64,000 bases of DNA. Source: Pseudomonas sp. (GTDB taxonomy: Bacteria; Pseudomonadota; Gammaproteobacteria; Pseudomonadales; Pseudomonadaceae). Position numbers and translations under genes: made by a program. The stretch lies in assembly GCA_030603065.1 (NCBI GenBank), contig JAUVYN010000004.1, positions 1-64,000 on the forward strand, in the 5' to 3' direction. The notes under the pieces were generated by a model. It saw only the letters and a program-made list of their open reading frames with translations, was not told the origin of the DNA and did no database searches. Shown piece after piece: positions 28,570 to 38,302 of this stretch (its first letter is position 1; every line of letters starts with the position of its first letter).

Positions 28570-29182
28570 GCAGAACGTTCTTGCAGGCGTCCAGCAACTT
28601 GCGCCGGCTGATCAGTAGCTGCCAGCGATGCCCTCCGAGCTGCCGCCACAGGCGTGCCGAACGGATGCCAGCTAGCAGCAGCGCCCGGATCTGATTGGCC
28701 ACGTCGGGCTGCTGCAGATAGCGCATGTCCCCATGTACCTGAATGCGCAGCTTGAGGGTGCTCAGGGTATCCTGATAAGTACCCCCGAGCCCCGCCATGA
28801 CGTTGTCATGCAGGATGCCGAAATGCTCGACCTGCTTGCCAGCCTGATCCAGCCGTTGGCCCAGCACCTGCAGCATATCCTCGCGCTTGGCCAGCTGCCG
28901 CTCCAGCGCCAGGAGATTCATGACGTAGCGCAGCGCCTCACGCTGCAGACTCGCGGTGTCCCGTTCAAGCATCGCTTCCAGTGCCTGAAGCCCGTGGCGA
29001 ATCTGGTAGGGCGACCCCCCGTAGATGTCTATCACCCGGTCCGGTGAGCGGTCGAAAATACTGCGGATCAGGCAGGTCACAGGCCCCTCGCTGTACTGAC
29101 CGGTGCGGGCCAGCTTGTCGACCTGCAGGGCCGCCTCGAACGTCGCTCCAAGGGCGATGACCTGCTCTTCGGTTTGATTCAT
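28562..29182 (-). CDS. hflD: High-frequency lysogenization protein HflD homolog
   Basis: HflD is a helical peripheral-membrane protein that in E. coli binds lambda CII and restrains lysogeny; the cellular role is unknown. The 206-residue protein has the family features [13 protein letters not shown] near the N terminus and [37 protein letters not shown] near the C terminus. The mnmA-hflD-purB order is conserved in gammaproteobacteria and supports the call. It overlaps mnmA by 4 bases. Confidence 0.93.
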   Translation of the reverse strand: MNQTEEQVIALGATFEAALQVDKLARTGQYSEGPVTCLIRSIFDRSPDRVIDIYGGSPYQIRHGLQALEAMLERDTASLQREALRYVMNLLALERQLAKREDMLQVLGQRLDQAGKQVEHFGILHDNVMAGLGGTYQDTLSTLKLRIQVHGDMRYLQQPDVANQIRALLLAGIRSARLWRQLGGHRWQLLISRRKLLDACKNVLHG

Positions 29183-30309
29183 GCTGAGTGCTCCGCATAG
29201 TCACTTTTCGCCGTTTCGATCACCCCGCCACCGAGACAGACATCACCTTCATAGAAAACGATCGATTGCCCCGGCGTTACCGCTCGTTGCGGTTCGTCGA
29301 AGCGGACAATGTAACTCGCGCCGTCGCGCTCCAAGGTGCATGCCTGGTCCGGCTGCCGGTAACGCACCTTGGCGCCCAGTCGCATAGGCAGATCGCTTGC
29401 GAGCGGATTGATCCAGAATATTTCCGAGCAGGTGAGGGCGCTGGCAAAGAGCCCGGGATGGGTATTGCCCTGACCCACGATCAGCACGTTGCGCTCGAGG
29501 TCTTTGCGCAGGACGTACCAAGGTTCGTCTCCTGCGCCTTGCATCCCGCCGATGCCCAGCCCCTGACGCTGACCTATGGTGTGGTACATCAACCCGTGAT
29601 GACGACCGATGACCGCGCCCTCGGTGGTTTCGATATCACCGGGTTGCGCCGGCAGATACTGCTTGAGGAAGTCGCTGAAACGACGTTCTCCGATAAAGCA
29701 GATTCCCGTCGAGTCTTTCTTGCGCGCAGTGGCGAGCTGATACTTCTCGGCGATCTCGCGTACCCGGGGTTTTTCCAGATCGCCCACTGGAAAGAGCGTT
29801 CGGGCGATCTGCTCACTGCCGACGGCGTGCAGGAAGTAGCTCTGATCCTTGTTCGGGTCCAGACCTCGCAGCAGCAGGGTGCGACCGTCCCGGTCTGCAC
29901 GCCGCACGTAATGGCCGGTAGCGATCAGATCGGCGCCCAGCGCAAGGGCGTAGTCGAGGAATGCCTTGAACTTGATTTCCCGGTTGCAGAGGATATCCGG
30001 ATTGGGCGTGCGCCCGGCCTTGTATTCAGCGAGAAAATGCTCGAATACATTATCCCAGTATTCGGCAGCAAAATTGGCCGTATGCAGGTGAATCCCCAAT
30101 CGATCGCATACTGCCTGGGCGTCGGCCAGATCCTCGCGCGCGGTACAGTACTCGGTGCCATCATCCTCGTCCCAGTTCTTCATGAACAGGCCTTCCACCT
30201 GATAGCCCTGTTCAAGCAGGAGGGCGGCGGATACAGATGAGTCGACGCCGCCGGACATACCGACGATGACCCGGGTCTGACTTGGAGTAGGGGAGGAGGC
30301 AGAAGTCAT
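29179..30309 (-). CDS. mnmA: tRNA 2-thiouridine(34) synthase MnmA
   Basis: MnmA thiolates U34 of tRNA-Lys, Glu and Gln with sulfur from the Tus relay. The 376-residue protein has the PP-loop [13 protein letters not shown] (residues 17-25), catalytic Cys108 in [11 protein letters not shown] and Cys204 in [12 protein letters not shown]. The ATG at 30309 starts a short leader before the PP-loop; the frame is open to 30366 inside the upstream Nudix gene and that extension is rejected. It sits 2 bases after the Nudix stop. Confidence 0.96.
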   Translation of the reverse strand: MTSASSPTPSQTRVIVGMSGGVDSSVSAALLLEQGYQVEGLFMKNWDEDDGTEYCTAREDLADAQAVCDRLGIHLHTANFAAEYWDNVFEHFLAEYKAGRTPNPDILCNREIKFKAFLDYALALGADLIATGHYVRRADRDGRTLLLRGLDPNKDQSYFLHAVGSEQIARTLFPVGDLEKPRVREIAEKYQLATARKKDSTGICFIGERRFSDFLKQYLPAQPGDIETTEGAVIGRHHGLMYHTIGQRQGLGIGGMQGAGDEPWYVLRKDLERNVLIVGQGNTHPGLFASALTCSEIFWINPLASDLPMRLGAKVRYRQPDQACTLERDGASYIVRFDEPQRAVTPGQSIVFYEGDVCLGGGVIETAKSDYAEHSA

Positions 30310-30311
30310 GT

Positions 30312-30746
30312 TCAGCGTATCAGGTCCAGGGGATAGTGGGGTTTGTTCAGATAGTCCAGGATGCATTGCAGAACCAGATGGCTACGATGGCGCTCAGCGC
30401 AGGCTCGCACTTCGTCCAGCGACATCCAGTGTGCGGCGATAATTCCGTCGTCGAGCGTCCGCCCCGAATCATGCTCGACAGCCCGCCCGGCGAAGCAGAC
30501 CCGCTGATAGGTTTCGCCATTAGCGGCTACAAAGAGATAGATGCCGAGCAGTGACTCGATCCGGACCGTCCATCCGGTTTCTTCCAACGTCTCGCGTTCA
30601 GCCGCCTGTATCAGGGTTTCTTGCGCCTCGAGGTGACCAGCGGGCTGGTTGAGTACTATGCCCTGCGGCTTGTTTTCCTCGACCAGCAGGAAGCGACCGC
30701 CATCCTCGACGATGGTCGCAACGGTCAGATGTGGCTGAAATCGCAT
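30312..30746 (-). CDS. Nudix hydrolase (NudJ-like phosphatase)
   Basis: A 144-residue Nudix protein. The Nudix box reads [23 protein letters not shown], with REtleETG supplying the metal ligands. [24 protein letters not shown] matches the NudJ subgroup, whose E. coli member acts on HMP-PP, thiamine diphosphate and nucleotide di- or triphosphates. The ATG at 30746 has GGAG 7 bases upstream; an ATG at 30770 is less likely. It is the first gene of the mnmA-hflD operon and is divergent from icd. In P. aeruginosa idh lies next to it, but no idh is present here. Confidence 0.88.
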   Translation of the reverse strand: MRFQPHLTVATIVEDGGRFLLVEENKPQGIVLNQPAGHLEAQETLIQAAERETLEETGWTVRIESLLGIYLFVAANGETYQRVCFAGRAVEHDSGRTLDDGIIAAHWMSLDEVRACAERHRSHLVLQCILDYLNKPHYPLDLIR

Positions 30747-30856
30747 GCTAGGCTCCACTTGCAGGGGCATAGATTAGCCTATTAGCCTGCTCGGGTGAAA
30801 CACGGCAATGCCCGGGGCCGGGTGGACGCCTGGCGCACGGGTCTGCTATACAGGTT

Positions 30857-30883
30857 TGTAGTGCTTTTTGTAGCATCACTACA
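30857..30883. promoter_or_regulatory. Distal operator cluster upstream of icd
   Basis: TGTAGTG (30857-30863) and CACTACA (30877-30883) form a perfect inverted repeat. Within it lies a 15-bp palindrome TGTAGCATCACTACA (30869-30883). The outer arms have nearly the spacing seen at aceA (15 versus 14 bases between TGTAGT and ACTACA). Confidence 0.5.
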
Positions 30884-30972
30884 TATTTGTCGCGAACGAG
30901 CACGCTCGCGGCACGAAAGGGCGTGAATTTGGCAATGCTATTAAAGTAGGATTCTAAAAACGCGTGACAATT

Positions 30973-30987
30973 TGTAGGAAAACTACA
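30973..30987. promoter_or_regulatory. Proximal operator upstream of icd
   Basis: TGTAGGAAAACTACA, a 15-bp palindrome with 5-bp arms, centred 95 bases before the icd ATG and 104 bases from the centre of the distal 15-bp site, about ten helical turns. Two phased sites suggest cooperative binding or looping by one regulator. Confidence 0.5.
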
Positions 30988-31074
30988 ACAATACGGTCAC
31001 CAGCAAAACGACCAAGTATGGTCTCGGTTACCCCCGGGATCATGTCTGACAACGACAACACTACGGAGTCAACG

Positions 31075-32334
31075 ATGGGATACCAAAAGATCCAGGTGCC
31101 GGCTAGCGGCGACAAAATTACCGTCAACGCCGACATGTCTCTCAACGTACCGGACAACCCGATCATTCCCTTCATCGAAGGTGACGGCATCGGCGTGGAT
31201 ATTTCGCCGGTCATGATCAAGGTGGTCGACGCCGCCGTCGAAAAAGCCTATGGCGGCAAGCGCAAGATCTCCTGGATGGAAGTCTACGCTGGTGAAAAAG
31301 CCACCCAGGTTTACGACCAGGATACCTGGCTGCCCGAAGAAACCCTTCACGCAGTCAAGGAGTATGTCGTTTCCATCAAGGGCCCTCTGACCACTCCGGT
31401 GGGTGGTGGTATTCGCTCCCTGAACGTGGCTCTGCGCCAGCAGCTCGACCTTTACGTCTGTCAGCGTCCGGTTCGCTGGTTCACTGGTGTGCCCAGCCCG
31501 GTCAAGAAGCCTGGCGATGTCGATATGGTGATCTTCCGTGAAAACTCCGAAGACATCTACGCGGGCGTAGAATTCAAGGCCGGCTCCGCCGAGGCCAAGA
31601 AAATCATCAAGTTCCTCCAGGAAGAAATGGGCGTCACCAAGATCCGCTTCACCGACATGTGTGGTATCGGCGTCAAGCCGGTGTCCGAAGCGGGTACCAA
31701 GCGCCTGGTACAGAAGGCCCTGCAATACGCCGTGGACAATGATCGCAAGTCGGTCACCATCGTTCACAAGGGCAATATCATGAAGTTCACCGAAGGGGCC
31801 TTCAAGGAGTGGGGCTACGAAGTGGCGCGTGACGAGTTCGGTGCCGAGCTGCTCGACGGCGGTCCCTGGATGAAGTTCAAGAACCCCAAGACCGGTCGCG
31901 AGATCGTGGTCAAGGACGTGATTGCCGACGCCATGCTGCAGCAGATCCTGTTGCGTCCGGCTGACTATGACGTCATCGCCACCCTCAACCTGAATGGTGA
32001 CTACCTGTCCGACGCCCTGGCGGCGGAGGTCGGCGGCATCGGCATCGCTCCTGGCGCCAACCTGTCAGACTCGGTCGCCATGTTCGAAGCCACCCACGGC
32101 ACCGCACCCAAGTACGCCGGCAAGGATCAGGTCAACCCCGGTTCGCTGATCCTGTCCGCAGAGATGATGCTGCGCCACATGGGCTGGGTCGAAGCAGCTG
32201 ATCTGATCATTCGCGGTACCGAAGGCGCGATCGCCAACAAGACCGTGACTTATGACTTCGAACGCCTGATGGAGGGTGCTACCCTGCGCAAGTGTTCCGA
32301 GTTCGGTGACGACCTGATCGCCGCGATGAACTGA
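31075..32334 (+). CDS. icd: Isocitrate dehydrogenase (NADP+), homodimeric type
   Basis: Icd decarboxylates isocitrate to 2-oxoglutarate and competes with AceA at the glyoxylate branch point. The 419-residue protein has [13 protein letters not shown] with Ser115, equivalent to the AceK-phosphorylated Ser113 of E. coli, plus [16 protein letters not shown] and [13 protein letters not shown] for metal and substrate binding. The ATG at 31075 has GGAG 6 bases upstream. It lies near aceA on the chromosome and shares operator-like sequences with it. The monomeric isozyme gene idh, adjacent in P. aeruginosa, is absent. Confidence 0.96.
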   Translation: MGYQKIQVPASGDKITVNADMSLNVPDNPIIPFIEGDGIGVDISPVMIKVVDAAVEKAYGGKRKISWMEVYAGEKATQVYDQDTWLPEETLHAVKEYVVSIKGPLTTPVGGGIRSLNVALRQQLDLYVCQRPVRWFTGVPSPVKKPGDVDMVIFRENSEDIYAGVEFKAGSAEAKKIIKFLQEEMGVTKIRFTDMCGIGVKPVSEAGTKRLVQKALQYAVDNDRKSVTIVHKGNIMKFTEGAFKEWGYEVARDEFGAELLDGGPWMKFKNPKTGREIVVKDVIADAMLQQILLRPADYDVIATLNLNGDYLSDALAAEVGGIGIAPGANLSDSVAMFEATHGTAPKYAGKDQVNPGSLILSAEMMLRHMGWVEAADLIIRGTEGAIANKTVTYDFERLMEGATLRKCSEFGDDLIAAMN

Positions 32335-32350
32335 TCGGTTGTAGCAATAG

Positions 32351-32382
32351 ACAAGGCCGGCAAACGCCGGCCTTGTCGTTTT
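32351..32382 (+). terminator. Rho-independent terminator after icd
   Basis: Perfect 11-bp arms ACAAGGCCGGC and GCCGGCCTTGT with an AAAC loop, followed by CGTTTTC. It starts 16 bases after the icd stop. Confidence 0.85.
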
Positions 32383-32439
32383 CGCGCCAGGAAGGAAGCG
32401 AGTTCCGGCGACCGGGTTGGGCGCCATTCCCCGCTATCG

Positions 32440-32694
32440 TTATTGAGAAGCCAGTGCTTCCTGGGATGTGGCAGTGGTCGCCTCGCTGTTTTCGGCGGAC
32501 TGAATGTTGATGGCATGCAGGCCTTTAGGGCCCTGGATGATATCGAACCTGACGGGTTGGCCCGCCTTGAGAGTCCGGTAGCCGTCCATCTGAATCGCGG
32601 AATAATGCGCGAACAGATCTTCATTTCGGCCTTCGGCTACTACGAACCCATAGCCTTTGGCGTTATTGAACCATTTGACCTTACCCTTCTCCAT
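32440..32694 (-). CDS. cspD: Cold shock domain protein CspD
   Basis: An 84-residue single cold-shock domain. MEKGKVKWFNNAKGYGFVVAEG carries the RNP1-type KGYGFV motif, and DLFAHYSAIQ carries the RNP2-like part. CspD proteins bind single-stranded DNA/RNA and inhibit replication in stationary phase. The acidic/Thr-rich tail after residue 68 is typical of CspD. It is divergent from clpS, the conserved arrangement cspD/clpS-clpA, and in E. coli it is linked to Lon and Clp proteolysis. Confidence 0.93.
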   Translation of the reverse strand: MEKGKVKWFNNAKGYGFVVAEGRNEDLFAHYSAIQMDGYRTLKAGQPVRFDIIQGPKGLHAINIQSAENSEATTATSQEALASQ

Positions 32695-32901
32695 ACAACA
32701 TCCTCTCCTGGTGCCCCGAGCAGGGGGAATTGATCTGAACGGACTGCATGTTCGACTTCCAATTAAGTGACCGCCATGACATGCTCGTTTACACTTTTTA
32801 ACATTGAATCACAGTAAGTCAAGTTGACCTCTGGCAAGCTGAGTACTGGTGCACACTTTGCTTGGGGTCCTGGCTCAACCAAGGTAACAGCGATACGTGA
32901 C

Positions 32902-33264
32902 ATGTTTGCAATGACTCATAATCTACCGCTCGCTGGTCCGGACCCTCATGAACCGGCGCATGACCATGACGACGGACTGGCCGTCGAGACCAGCAAGCCC
33001 GAGCTGAAGCCGCCCGCGCGCTACAAGGTTATAATGCTCAATGACGATTTCACGCCGATGGATTTCGTCGTCGAAGTACTTGAAAGTTTTTTTACACTCA
33101 ATCGTGAAGCAGCAACTCAGGTGATGTTGAAGGTCCATACCGAAGGCAAGGCCGTCTGCGGCGTCTATACTCGTGATATAGCCGAGACGAAGGCAGCTCA
33201 GGTAAATGATTATGCGAGGGAATGCCAGCACCCGTTGATGTGTCAGATAGAGCGGGAAGCGTAA
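32902..33264 (+). CDS. clpS: ATP-dependent Clp protease adaptor ClpS
   Basis: ClpS delivers N-degron substrates to ClpAP. From the ATG at 32902 the protein has 120 residues: a flexible His/Asp-rich N-terminal arm and the core [20 protein letters not shown] followed by [17 protein letters not shown], containing the N-degron pocket. An ATG at 32911 is an alternative. Neither has a strong ribosome site. The frame is open to 32824 but the added residues are not like ClpS. clpA follows after 34 bases. Confidence 0.94.
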   Translation: MFAMTHNLPLAGPDPHEPAHDHDDGLAVETSKPELKPPARYKVIMLNDDFTPMDFVVEVLESFFTLNREAATQVMLKVHTEGKAVCGVYTRDIAETKAAQVNDYARECQHPLMCQIEREA

Positions 33265-33298
33265 CGAAGCGGCTGCGGTCGCATGACGAGGTGGCAAA

Positions 33299-35566
33299 AT
33301 GCTCAATAGAGATCTCGAGATCACCCTGAACCTGGCATTCAAGGAAGCCCGCAACAAGCGTCACGAATTCATGACAGTCGAGCACCTACTACTAGCCCTG
33401 CTGGACAATCAGGCTGCGGTTGCTGTCATGCGCGCGTGTGGTGCCGACCTGGAGCGCCTCCGTCGTGAACTGACCGAGTTCATCGACTCAACCACGCCCT
33501 TGATCCCCAAGCATGATCTGGAGCGTGAGACTCAGCCCACCCTGGGCTTTCAGCGAGTCCTGCAGCGGGCCGTGTTTCACGTGCAGAGCTCGGGAAAGGG
33601 TGAGGTAAGTGGCGCCAACGTGCTGGTAGCCATCTTCAGCGAACAGGAAAGCCAGGCGGTGTTTTTCCTCAAGCAGCAACAGATTGCCCGCATCGACATC
33701 GTCAACTACATCTCGCACGGGATTTCCAAGGTCGCTGGCGATGCCGAGCAGATCCAGCCTGATCAGGAAGCCTCCGACGAGGAGGGCGGCGAAGCCGCAA
33801 CAGCGAACAATCCACTGGAAACCTACGCCAGCAACCTGAACGAGCAGGCGCGACTGGGGCGCATCGACCCGTTGGTAGGTCGCGCCTCCGAAGTCGAGCG
33901 TGTGGCCCAGATCCTGGTGCGTCGGCGCAAGAACAATCCCTTGCTGGTAGGCGAAGCGGGCGTTGGCAAGACCGCGATCGCCGAAGGTCTGGCCAAGCGC
34001 ATCGTGGACGGTGAGGTGCCTGACATCCTGGCGCAGGCTGTGGTGTACTCGCTGGATCTGGGGGCATTGCTGGCCGGTACCAAATACCGCGGGGACTTCG
34101 AAAAGCGCTTCAAGGCGTTGCTCAAGGCGCTCAAGAAGCGCCCGCAGGCGATCCTTTTCATCGACGAGATCCACACCATCATCGGTGCCGGGGCTGCCTC
34201 CGGCGGCGTCATGGATGCGTCCAACCTGCTCAAGCCGCTGCTGTCGTCCGGAGAAATTCGCTGTATCGGTTCGACTACCTTCCAGGAATTTCGCGGTATT
34301 TTCGAGAAGGATAGGGCGCTTGCGCGTCGCTTCCAGAAGGTCGATGTGGTCGAGCCTTCCGTCGAAGACACCATTCAGATTCTCAAGGGTCTGAAAAGCC
34401 GCTTCGAAGAGCACCACGGTATCCGCTACACCGATGAAGCGCTGCGGGCTGCTGCAGGGCTGGCCTCGCGCTATATCAATGACCGACATATGCCTGACAA
34501 GGCCATTGATGTCATCGACGAGGCGGGAGCCTATCAGCGCCTGAAACCGCAGGAACAGCGCCCGGAGTGCATCGATGTCGCCGAGGTCGAGGAGATCGTC
34601 TCGAAGATCGCGCGAATACCACCCAAGCACGTATCGACCAGCGACAAGGAGCTTCTGCAGAATCTGGAGCGTGATCTAAAGCTGGTGGTGTTTGGACAGG
34701 ACAAGGCGATCGATTCGCTCGCAACGGCGATCAAGCTCTCGCGTGCCGGCCTGAAATCGGCCGACAAACCGGTGGGTTCATTCCTGTTTTCCGGGCCCAC
34801 GGGTGTCGGCAAGACCGAAGTTACCCGACAGCTCGCCAAAAGCCTGGGCGTGGAACTGTTGCGCTTCGACATGTCAGAGTACATGGAGCGGCACACCGTT
34901 TCGCGCCTGATTGGCGCACCGCCGGGTTACGTGGGTTTTGATCAGGGTGGCCTCTTGACCGAGGCGATCACCAAGAGCCCCCATTGCGTGCTGCTGCTCG
35001 ATGAGATAGAGAAGGCCCATCCCGAAGTGTTCAACCTGCTGCTGCAGGTGATGGACCATGGCACCCTGACCGACAACAACGGCCGCAAGGCTGATTTTCG
35101 CAATGTGATCATCGTGCTCACAACCAATGCCGGTGCCGAGTCCATGTCCCGCGCATCGATTGGCTTCACGCGCCAGGATCACACCACGGACGCCAACGAG
35201 GTCATCAAGAAGACTTTCACGCCGGAGTTCCGCAATCGACTCGACGCGATCATCCAGTTCGGCCGCCTCAGCCACGAGAGCATCAAGTTCGTGGTCGACA
35301 AGTTCCTCACCGAACTGCAGGCTCAGCTGGAAGACAAGCACGTGATGATTGAAGTTGACGAGGATGCCCGCAACTGGCTGGCAGAACACGGCTATGATCC
35401 GCTGATGGGCGCTCGTCCGATGGCACGGTTGATCCAGGACAAGATCAAGCGACCGCTCGCGGAGCAGATCCTGTTCGGAGAGCTGTCAGAGCACGGCGGT
35501 ACCGTGCACGTCAGCCTGCGCGACGATGAACTGGTGCTTGACGTGCTGGAGGAAGAAATGGCCTAG
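33299..35566 (+). CDS. clpA: ATP-dependent Clp protease ATP-binding subunit ClpA
   Basis: ClpA is the AAA+ unfoldase partner of ClpP. The 755-residue protein has the N-domain that binds ClpS (MLNRDLEITLNLAFKEARNKR on), an acidic linker near residues 155-175, the first AAA domain with GEAGVGKTAI near 218-227 and the second with GPTGVGKTEV near 500-509. DEIHTIIGAG and DEIEKAHPEVFNLLLQ are the Walker B regions. The clpS-clpA pair is conserved, and a strong terminator follows. Confidence 0.97.
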   Translation: MLNRDLEITLNLAFKEARNKRHEFMTVEHLLLALLDNQAAVAVMRACGADLERLRRELTEFIDSTTPLIPKHDLERETQPTLGFQRVLQRAVFHVQSSGKGEVSGANVLVAIFSEQESQAVFFLKQQQIARIDIVNYISHGISKVAGDAEQIQPDQEASDEEGGEAATANNPLETYASNLNEQARLGRIDPLVGRASEVERVAQILVRRRKNNPLLVGEAGVGKTAIAEGLAKRIVDGEVPDILAQAVVYSLDLGALLAGTKYRGDFEKRFKALLKALKKRPQAILFIDEIHTIIGAGAASGGVMDASNLLKPLLSSGEIRCIGSTTFQEFRGIFEKDRALARRFQKVDVVEPSVEDTIQILKGLKSRFEEHHGIRYTDEALRAAAGLASRYINDRHMPDKAIDVIDEAGAYQRLKPQEQRPECIDVAEVEEIVSKIARIPPKHVSTSDKELLQNLERDLKLVVFGQDKAIDSLATAIKLSRAGLKSADKPVGSFLFSGPTGVGKTEVTRQLAKSLGVELLRFDMSEYMERHTVSRLIGAPPGYVGFDQGGLLTEAITKSPHCVLLLDEIEKAHPEVFNLLLQVMDHGTLTDNNGRKADFRNVIIVLTTNAGAESMSRASIGFTRQDHTTDANEVIKKTFTPEFRNRLDAIIQFGRLSHESIKFVVDKFLTELQAQLEDKHVMIEVDEDARNWLAEHGYDPLMGARPMARLIQDKIKRPLAEQILFGELSEHGGTVHVSLRDDELVLDVLEEEMA

Positions 35567-35582
35567 CGCCGCGCGATGTCTG

Positions 35583-35619
35583 AAAGGCCGTCCGGATGGC
35601 TCCAGGCGGCCTTTTTTTT
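35583..35619 (+). terminator. Rho-independent terminator after clpA
   Basis: AAGGCCG and CGGCCTT arms (7 bp) enclose a 16-base loop, followed by a run of eight T. It lies between convergent clpA and xthA. Confidence 0.85.
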
Positions 35620-35623
35620 GCTT

Positions 35624-36439
35624 TCAGATATCGAATCGTGCCCAGACCGGGCAGTGATCGGACGGCTTTTCCATGCCCCTTATGTCGTAATCGATACCAG
35701 TTTCGACGCAGCGCTCGGCAAGGGTCGGAGTGGCCAGAACCAGGTCTATTCGCAGGCCACGCTTGGGGTCATCCTCAAAACCGCGGCTGCGGTAATCGAA
35801 CCAGCTGAATCGGTCGGCCACCTCGGGATTCTGCTGGCGAAAGGTATCGATCAACCCCCATTCCTTGAGCCGCCCGAGCCATTCCCTTTCTTCCGGAAGG
35901 AAACTGCATTTGCCGGTTCGCAGCCAGCGCTTGGCGTTGGCTTCGCCAATGCCGATATCGCAGTCTTCCGGAGAGATATTCAGGTCGCCCATCACCACCA
36001 ATTGCTGGTCTGGTTGATGCGAGGCTTCCAGATGCGCCTGCAGGTCGGAGTAGAAGCGGGTCTTGGCCGGGAACTTGACCGGATGATCCCTGCTCTCACC
36101 CTGAGGGAAGTAACCGTTCATGACGATAAGCTCCGACCCGTCTGCACAGGGCACCGCAGCCGAAATCATGCGGCATTGGGCGCCTGGTACGTCGGTGGGG
36201 AATCCCTTGGTAACCCACAGAGGCTCACTTCGGGTGAGCAGGGCCACACCGTAATGTCCCTTCTGGCCATGGAAATGCACGTGGTAACCCAGCGCCCGGA
36301 CTTCGTCGAGGGGAAACATTTCATCATCGACTTTGGTTTCCTGAAGTCCGATTACATCTGGGGAGTGCCGTTCAACTACTTCTTTCAACTGATGAGGTCT
36401 TGCTCTCAATCCATTGATATTGAAGGAAACTAATTTCAT
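35624..36439 (-). CDS. xthA: Exodeoxyribonuclease III
   Basis: XthA is an AP endonuclease and 3'-5' exonuclease in base-excision repair. The 271-residue protein has the EEP-fold motifs [23 protein letters not shown] (metal-binding Glu), [21 protein letters not shown] (catalytic Asp/Asn) and the C-terminal SDHCPV. Two ATG codons are adjacent; the second (36439) has AGGA 6 bases upstream and gives the standard MKLVSFN start. It is divergent from tamA by 156 bases. Confidence 0.96.
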   Translation of the reverse strand: MKLVSFNINGLRARPHQLKEVVERHSPDVIGLQETKVDDEMFPLDEVRALGYHVHFHGQKGHYGVALLTRSEPLWVTKGFPTDVPGAQCRMISAAVPCADGSELIVMNGYFPQGESRDHPVKFPAKTRFYSDLQAHLEASHQPDQQLVVMGDLNISPEDCDIGIGEANAKRWLRTGKCSFLPEEREWLGRLKEWGLIDTFRQQNPEVADRFSWFDYRSRGFEDDPKRGLRIDLVLATPTLAERCVETGIDYDIRGMEKPSDHCPVWARFDI

Positions 36440-36595
36440 CATGGGTCCTGTATTGGTGCCTGAAGCCTGTCCTGCCGACAGTCCGAGCGGCGTTGCGCGG
36501 TTAACGCTGCTCTGCAAGTGGTTGTATAGTTACCCGGCTAGGGCGGAGCCACATGGTAGCATTACCGCTGCCATCTCGATGCTGGAAGAATAAAT

Positions 36596-38302
36596 ATGGC
36601 AAGACCCTATTGGCTGTTCGGTTCGCTGCTATTCGCAGCCGCCGCTCAGGCCGAGTTGGTGGTCAACGTGGAGCCTGCCAACAATCGTGTACGAAACAAT
36701 ATCGAAGCCTTCATCGGCCCGGTCGAAGCTGACTCCCGACGCGATATGTGGCGGCTGGCCCGGCACAGTCAGCAGCAGGCGATCACCGCGGCACAGGCTG
36801 TCGGCTACTACGACGTAGAGGTGCGGCCCGAAGTACGTGGACCGGAGGACAACCCGGTGTTGGTACTCCACGTCACTCTGGGCCAGCCTGTGCGCTTTCG
36901 CGATGTTGATATTCGCATTACCGGTGCCGGCGAAGGCACCGCGCCCTTCGATTTGCCGCCGAGCAGTCGACTCCGCCGGGGTGCCGTACTCAACCATGGG
37001 GTATATGAGAGCGCCAAGACGCTGATTGCGAATCAGGCTCTGCGTTACGGGTATTTTTCGGGACGCTTCGTCAGGCAGCAGTTGCTGATTGACCCTGACG
37101 CCCGGAGCGCCGATGTCAGCCTCCTGTACGACACCGGAGAGCGCTTCCGCCTCGGTGAGGTGTTCTTTTCCGATAGTCCGTTCAGTGACGACCTGCTGCA
37201 GCGCATGGTGCCCTTCGAAGAAGGCGTAGCCTACGATGCCGATCTGCTGGCCGCGCTCAATCGGGATCTGCTCTCGACCAATTATTTCGAAAGCGTTCAG
37301 ATCACCGCGCCGGCCGAACAGGCAGTGGATGGTGTCATTCCAGTACGGGCCACATTGACTGCACGCAAACCCCATTCGGTGGGGCTCGGCGGCGGCTATT
37401 CCACCGACGTGGGCCCCAGGGGCCGCGTGAGCTGGACCCAGCACTGGTTGAACCCTCAAGGCCATAGCCGAGGAGCTGATCTCGAGATATCGATGCCTCG
37501 CCAGCAGGTGACCGGCTGGTACCAGTTACCCTTGACGCCGCCGCAGGCGAGCAATCTGCGCTTTTTCACAGGGCTCCAGCAGGAGGATATCGAAGATACC
37601 GAGAGCCTTAGCCTGAGCCTAGGTGCGCTCTACAACAAACGGCTTGCCAATGGCTGGGAGCGCAGTATTGGCTTGCGCCTTGAGCAGGAGCGCTTCACGC
37701 TGGGCAACGAAACAGGGCGCAGTACCCTGTTGATACCCAGTCTGTCGTTCAACCGGACCCGTACTGACGGCGGCGTCGATCCTAGCCGCGGCTACAGCCT
37801 CAGATTTGACGTTCAGGCGGGCAAGGAAGAGCTGCTCTCGGATTTCGATTTCGTCCGGGTCAGCGCGGCAGCTCGAGGCCTGACAACCCTGGCCGAGGAT
37901 CACCGTTTCCTTGGGCGCGTTCAGCTTGGTAGCGTCAACAGCAATGCATTCGACAGCGTACCGCCGTCCTTGCGGTTTTTTGCTGGTGGTGATCAGAGCG
38001 TGCGTGGATATGACTTTCGAGGCTTGTCGCCGACCAACGCCCAAGGCGATCGTATCGGCGGCCGCCACCTGATAGCCGGCAGTCTCGAATATCAGTATGA
38101 ATTTATCGAGCGTTGGCGGGCAGCGGTGTTCGTGGATCACGGCAACGCGGTTGACTCTCTCACCGATCCCCTGGAAACCAGCCTGGGTATCGGGGTCCGC
38201 TGGGTTTCGCCCATCGGCCCGGTGCGGCTGGATTTCGCGCGCTCGATCAGCGATCCCGACCAGGGTTTTCGTATCCATTTTGCCATGGGGCCTGAGCTGT
38301 GA
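36596..38302 (+). CDS. tamA: Autotransporter assembly factor TamA (Omp85 family)
   Basis: TamA is an outer-membrane Omp85 protein that with TamB works in protein and phospholipid transport to the outer membrane. The 568-residue protein has a signal peptide ending AAAAQA, three POTRA-like domains (about residues 20-265) and a 16-strand barrel. The barrel includes the conserved FFAGGDQSVRGYDFRGLSP (RGY of lid loop 6) and ends near [10 protein letters not shown]. It overlaps tamB by 4 bases, the usual tamAB pair. Confidence 0.94.
   Translation: MARPYWLFGSLLFAAAAQAELVVNVEPANNRVRNNIEAFIGPVEADSRRDMWRLARHSQQQAITAAQAVGYYDVEVRPEVRGPEDNPVLVLHVTLGQPVRFRDVDIRITGAGEGTAPFDLPPSSRLRRGAVLNHGVYESAKTLIANQALRYGYFSGRFVRQQLLIDPDARSADVSLLYDTGERFRLGEVFFSDSPFSDDLLQRMVPFEEGVAYDADLLAALNRDLLSTNYFESVQITAPAEQAVDGVIPVRATLTARKPHSVGLGGGYSTDVGPRGRVSWTQHWLNPQGHSRGADLEISMPRQQVTGWYQLPLTPPQASNLRFFTGLQQEDIEDTESLSLSLGALYNKRLANGWERSIGLRLEQERFTLGNETGRSTLLIPSLSFNRTRTDGGVDPSRGYSLRFDVQAGKEELLSDFDFVRVSAAARGLTTLAEDHRFLGRVQLGSVNSNAFDSVPPSLRFFAGGDQSVRGYDFRGLSPTNAQGDRIGGRHLIAGSLEYQYEFIERWRAAVFVDHGNAVDSLTDPLETSLGIGVRWVSPIGPVRLDFARSISDPDQGFRIHFAMGPEL

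Larger units (their letters stand above)
30747..31074. other. Divergent intergenic region, nudix / icd
   Basis: 328 bases with AT-rich stretches near 30855-30890 and 30935-31000. It contains two TGTAG/CTACA operator-like palindromes but no clear sigma-70 pair. An open frame continuing icd upstream to 30964 crosses the proximal operator and has no conserved sequence, so it is not treated as coding. Confidence 0.5.

Noticed and set aside
30964..31074. N-terminal extension of isocitrate dehydrogenase
   Set aside because: It would place the operator palindrome inside coding sequence and adds unconserved residues; GGAG precedes the ATG at 31075.
35576..36433. 285-codon plus-strand frame opposite xthA
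   Set aside because: It begins in the clpA terminator and is antisense to a fully conserved exonuclease III.
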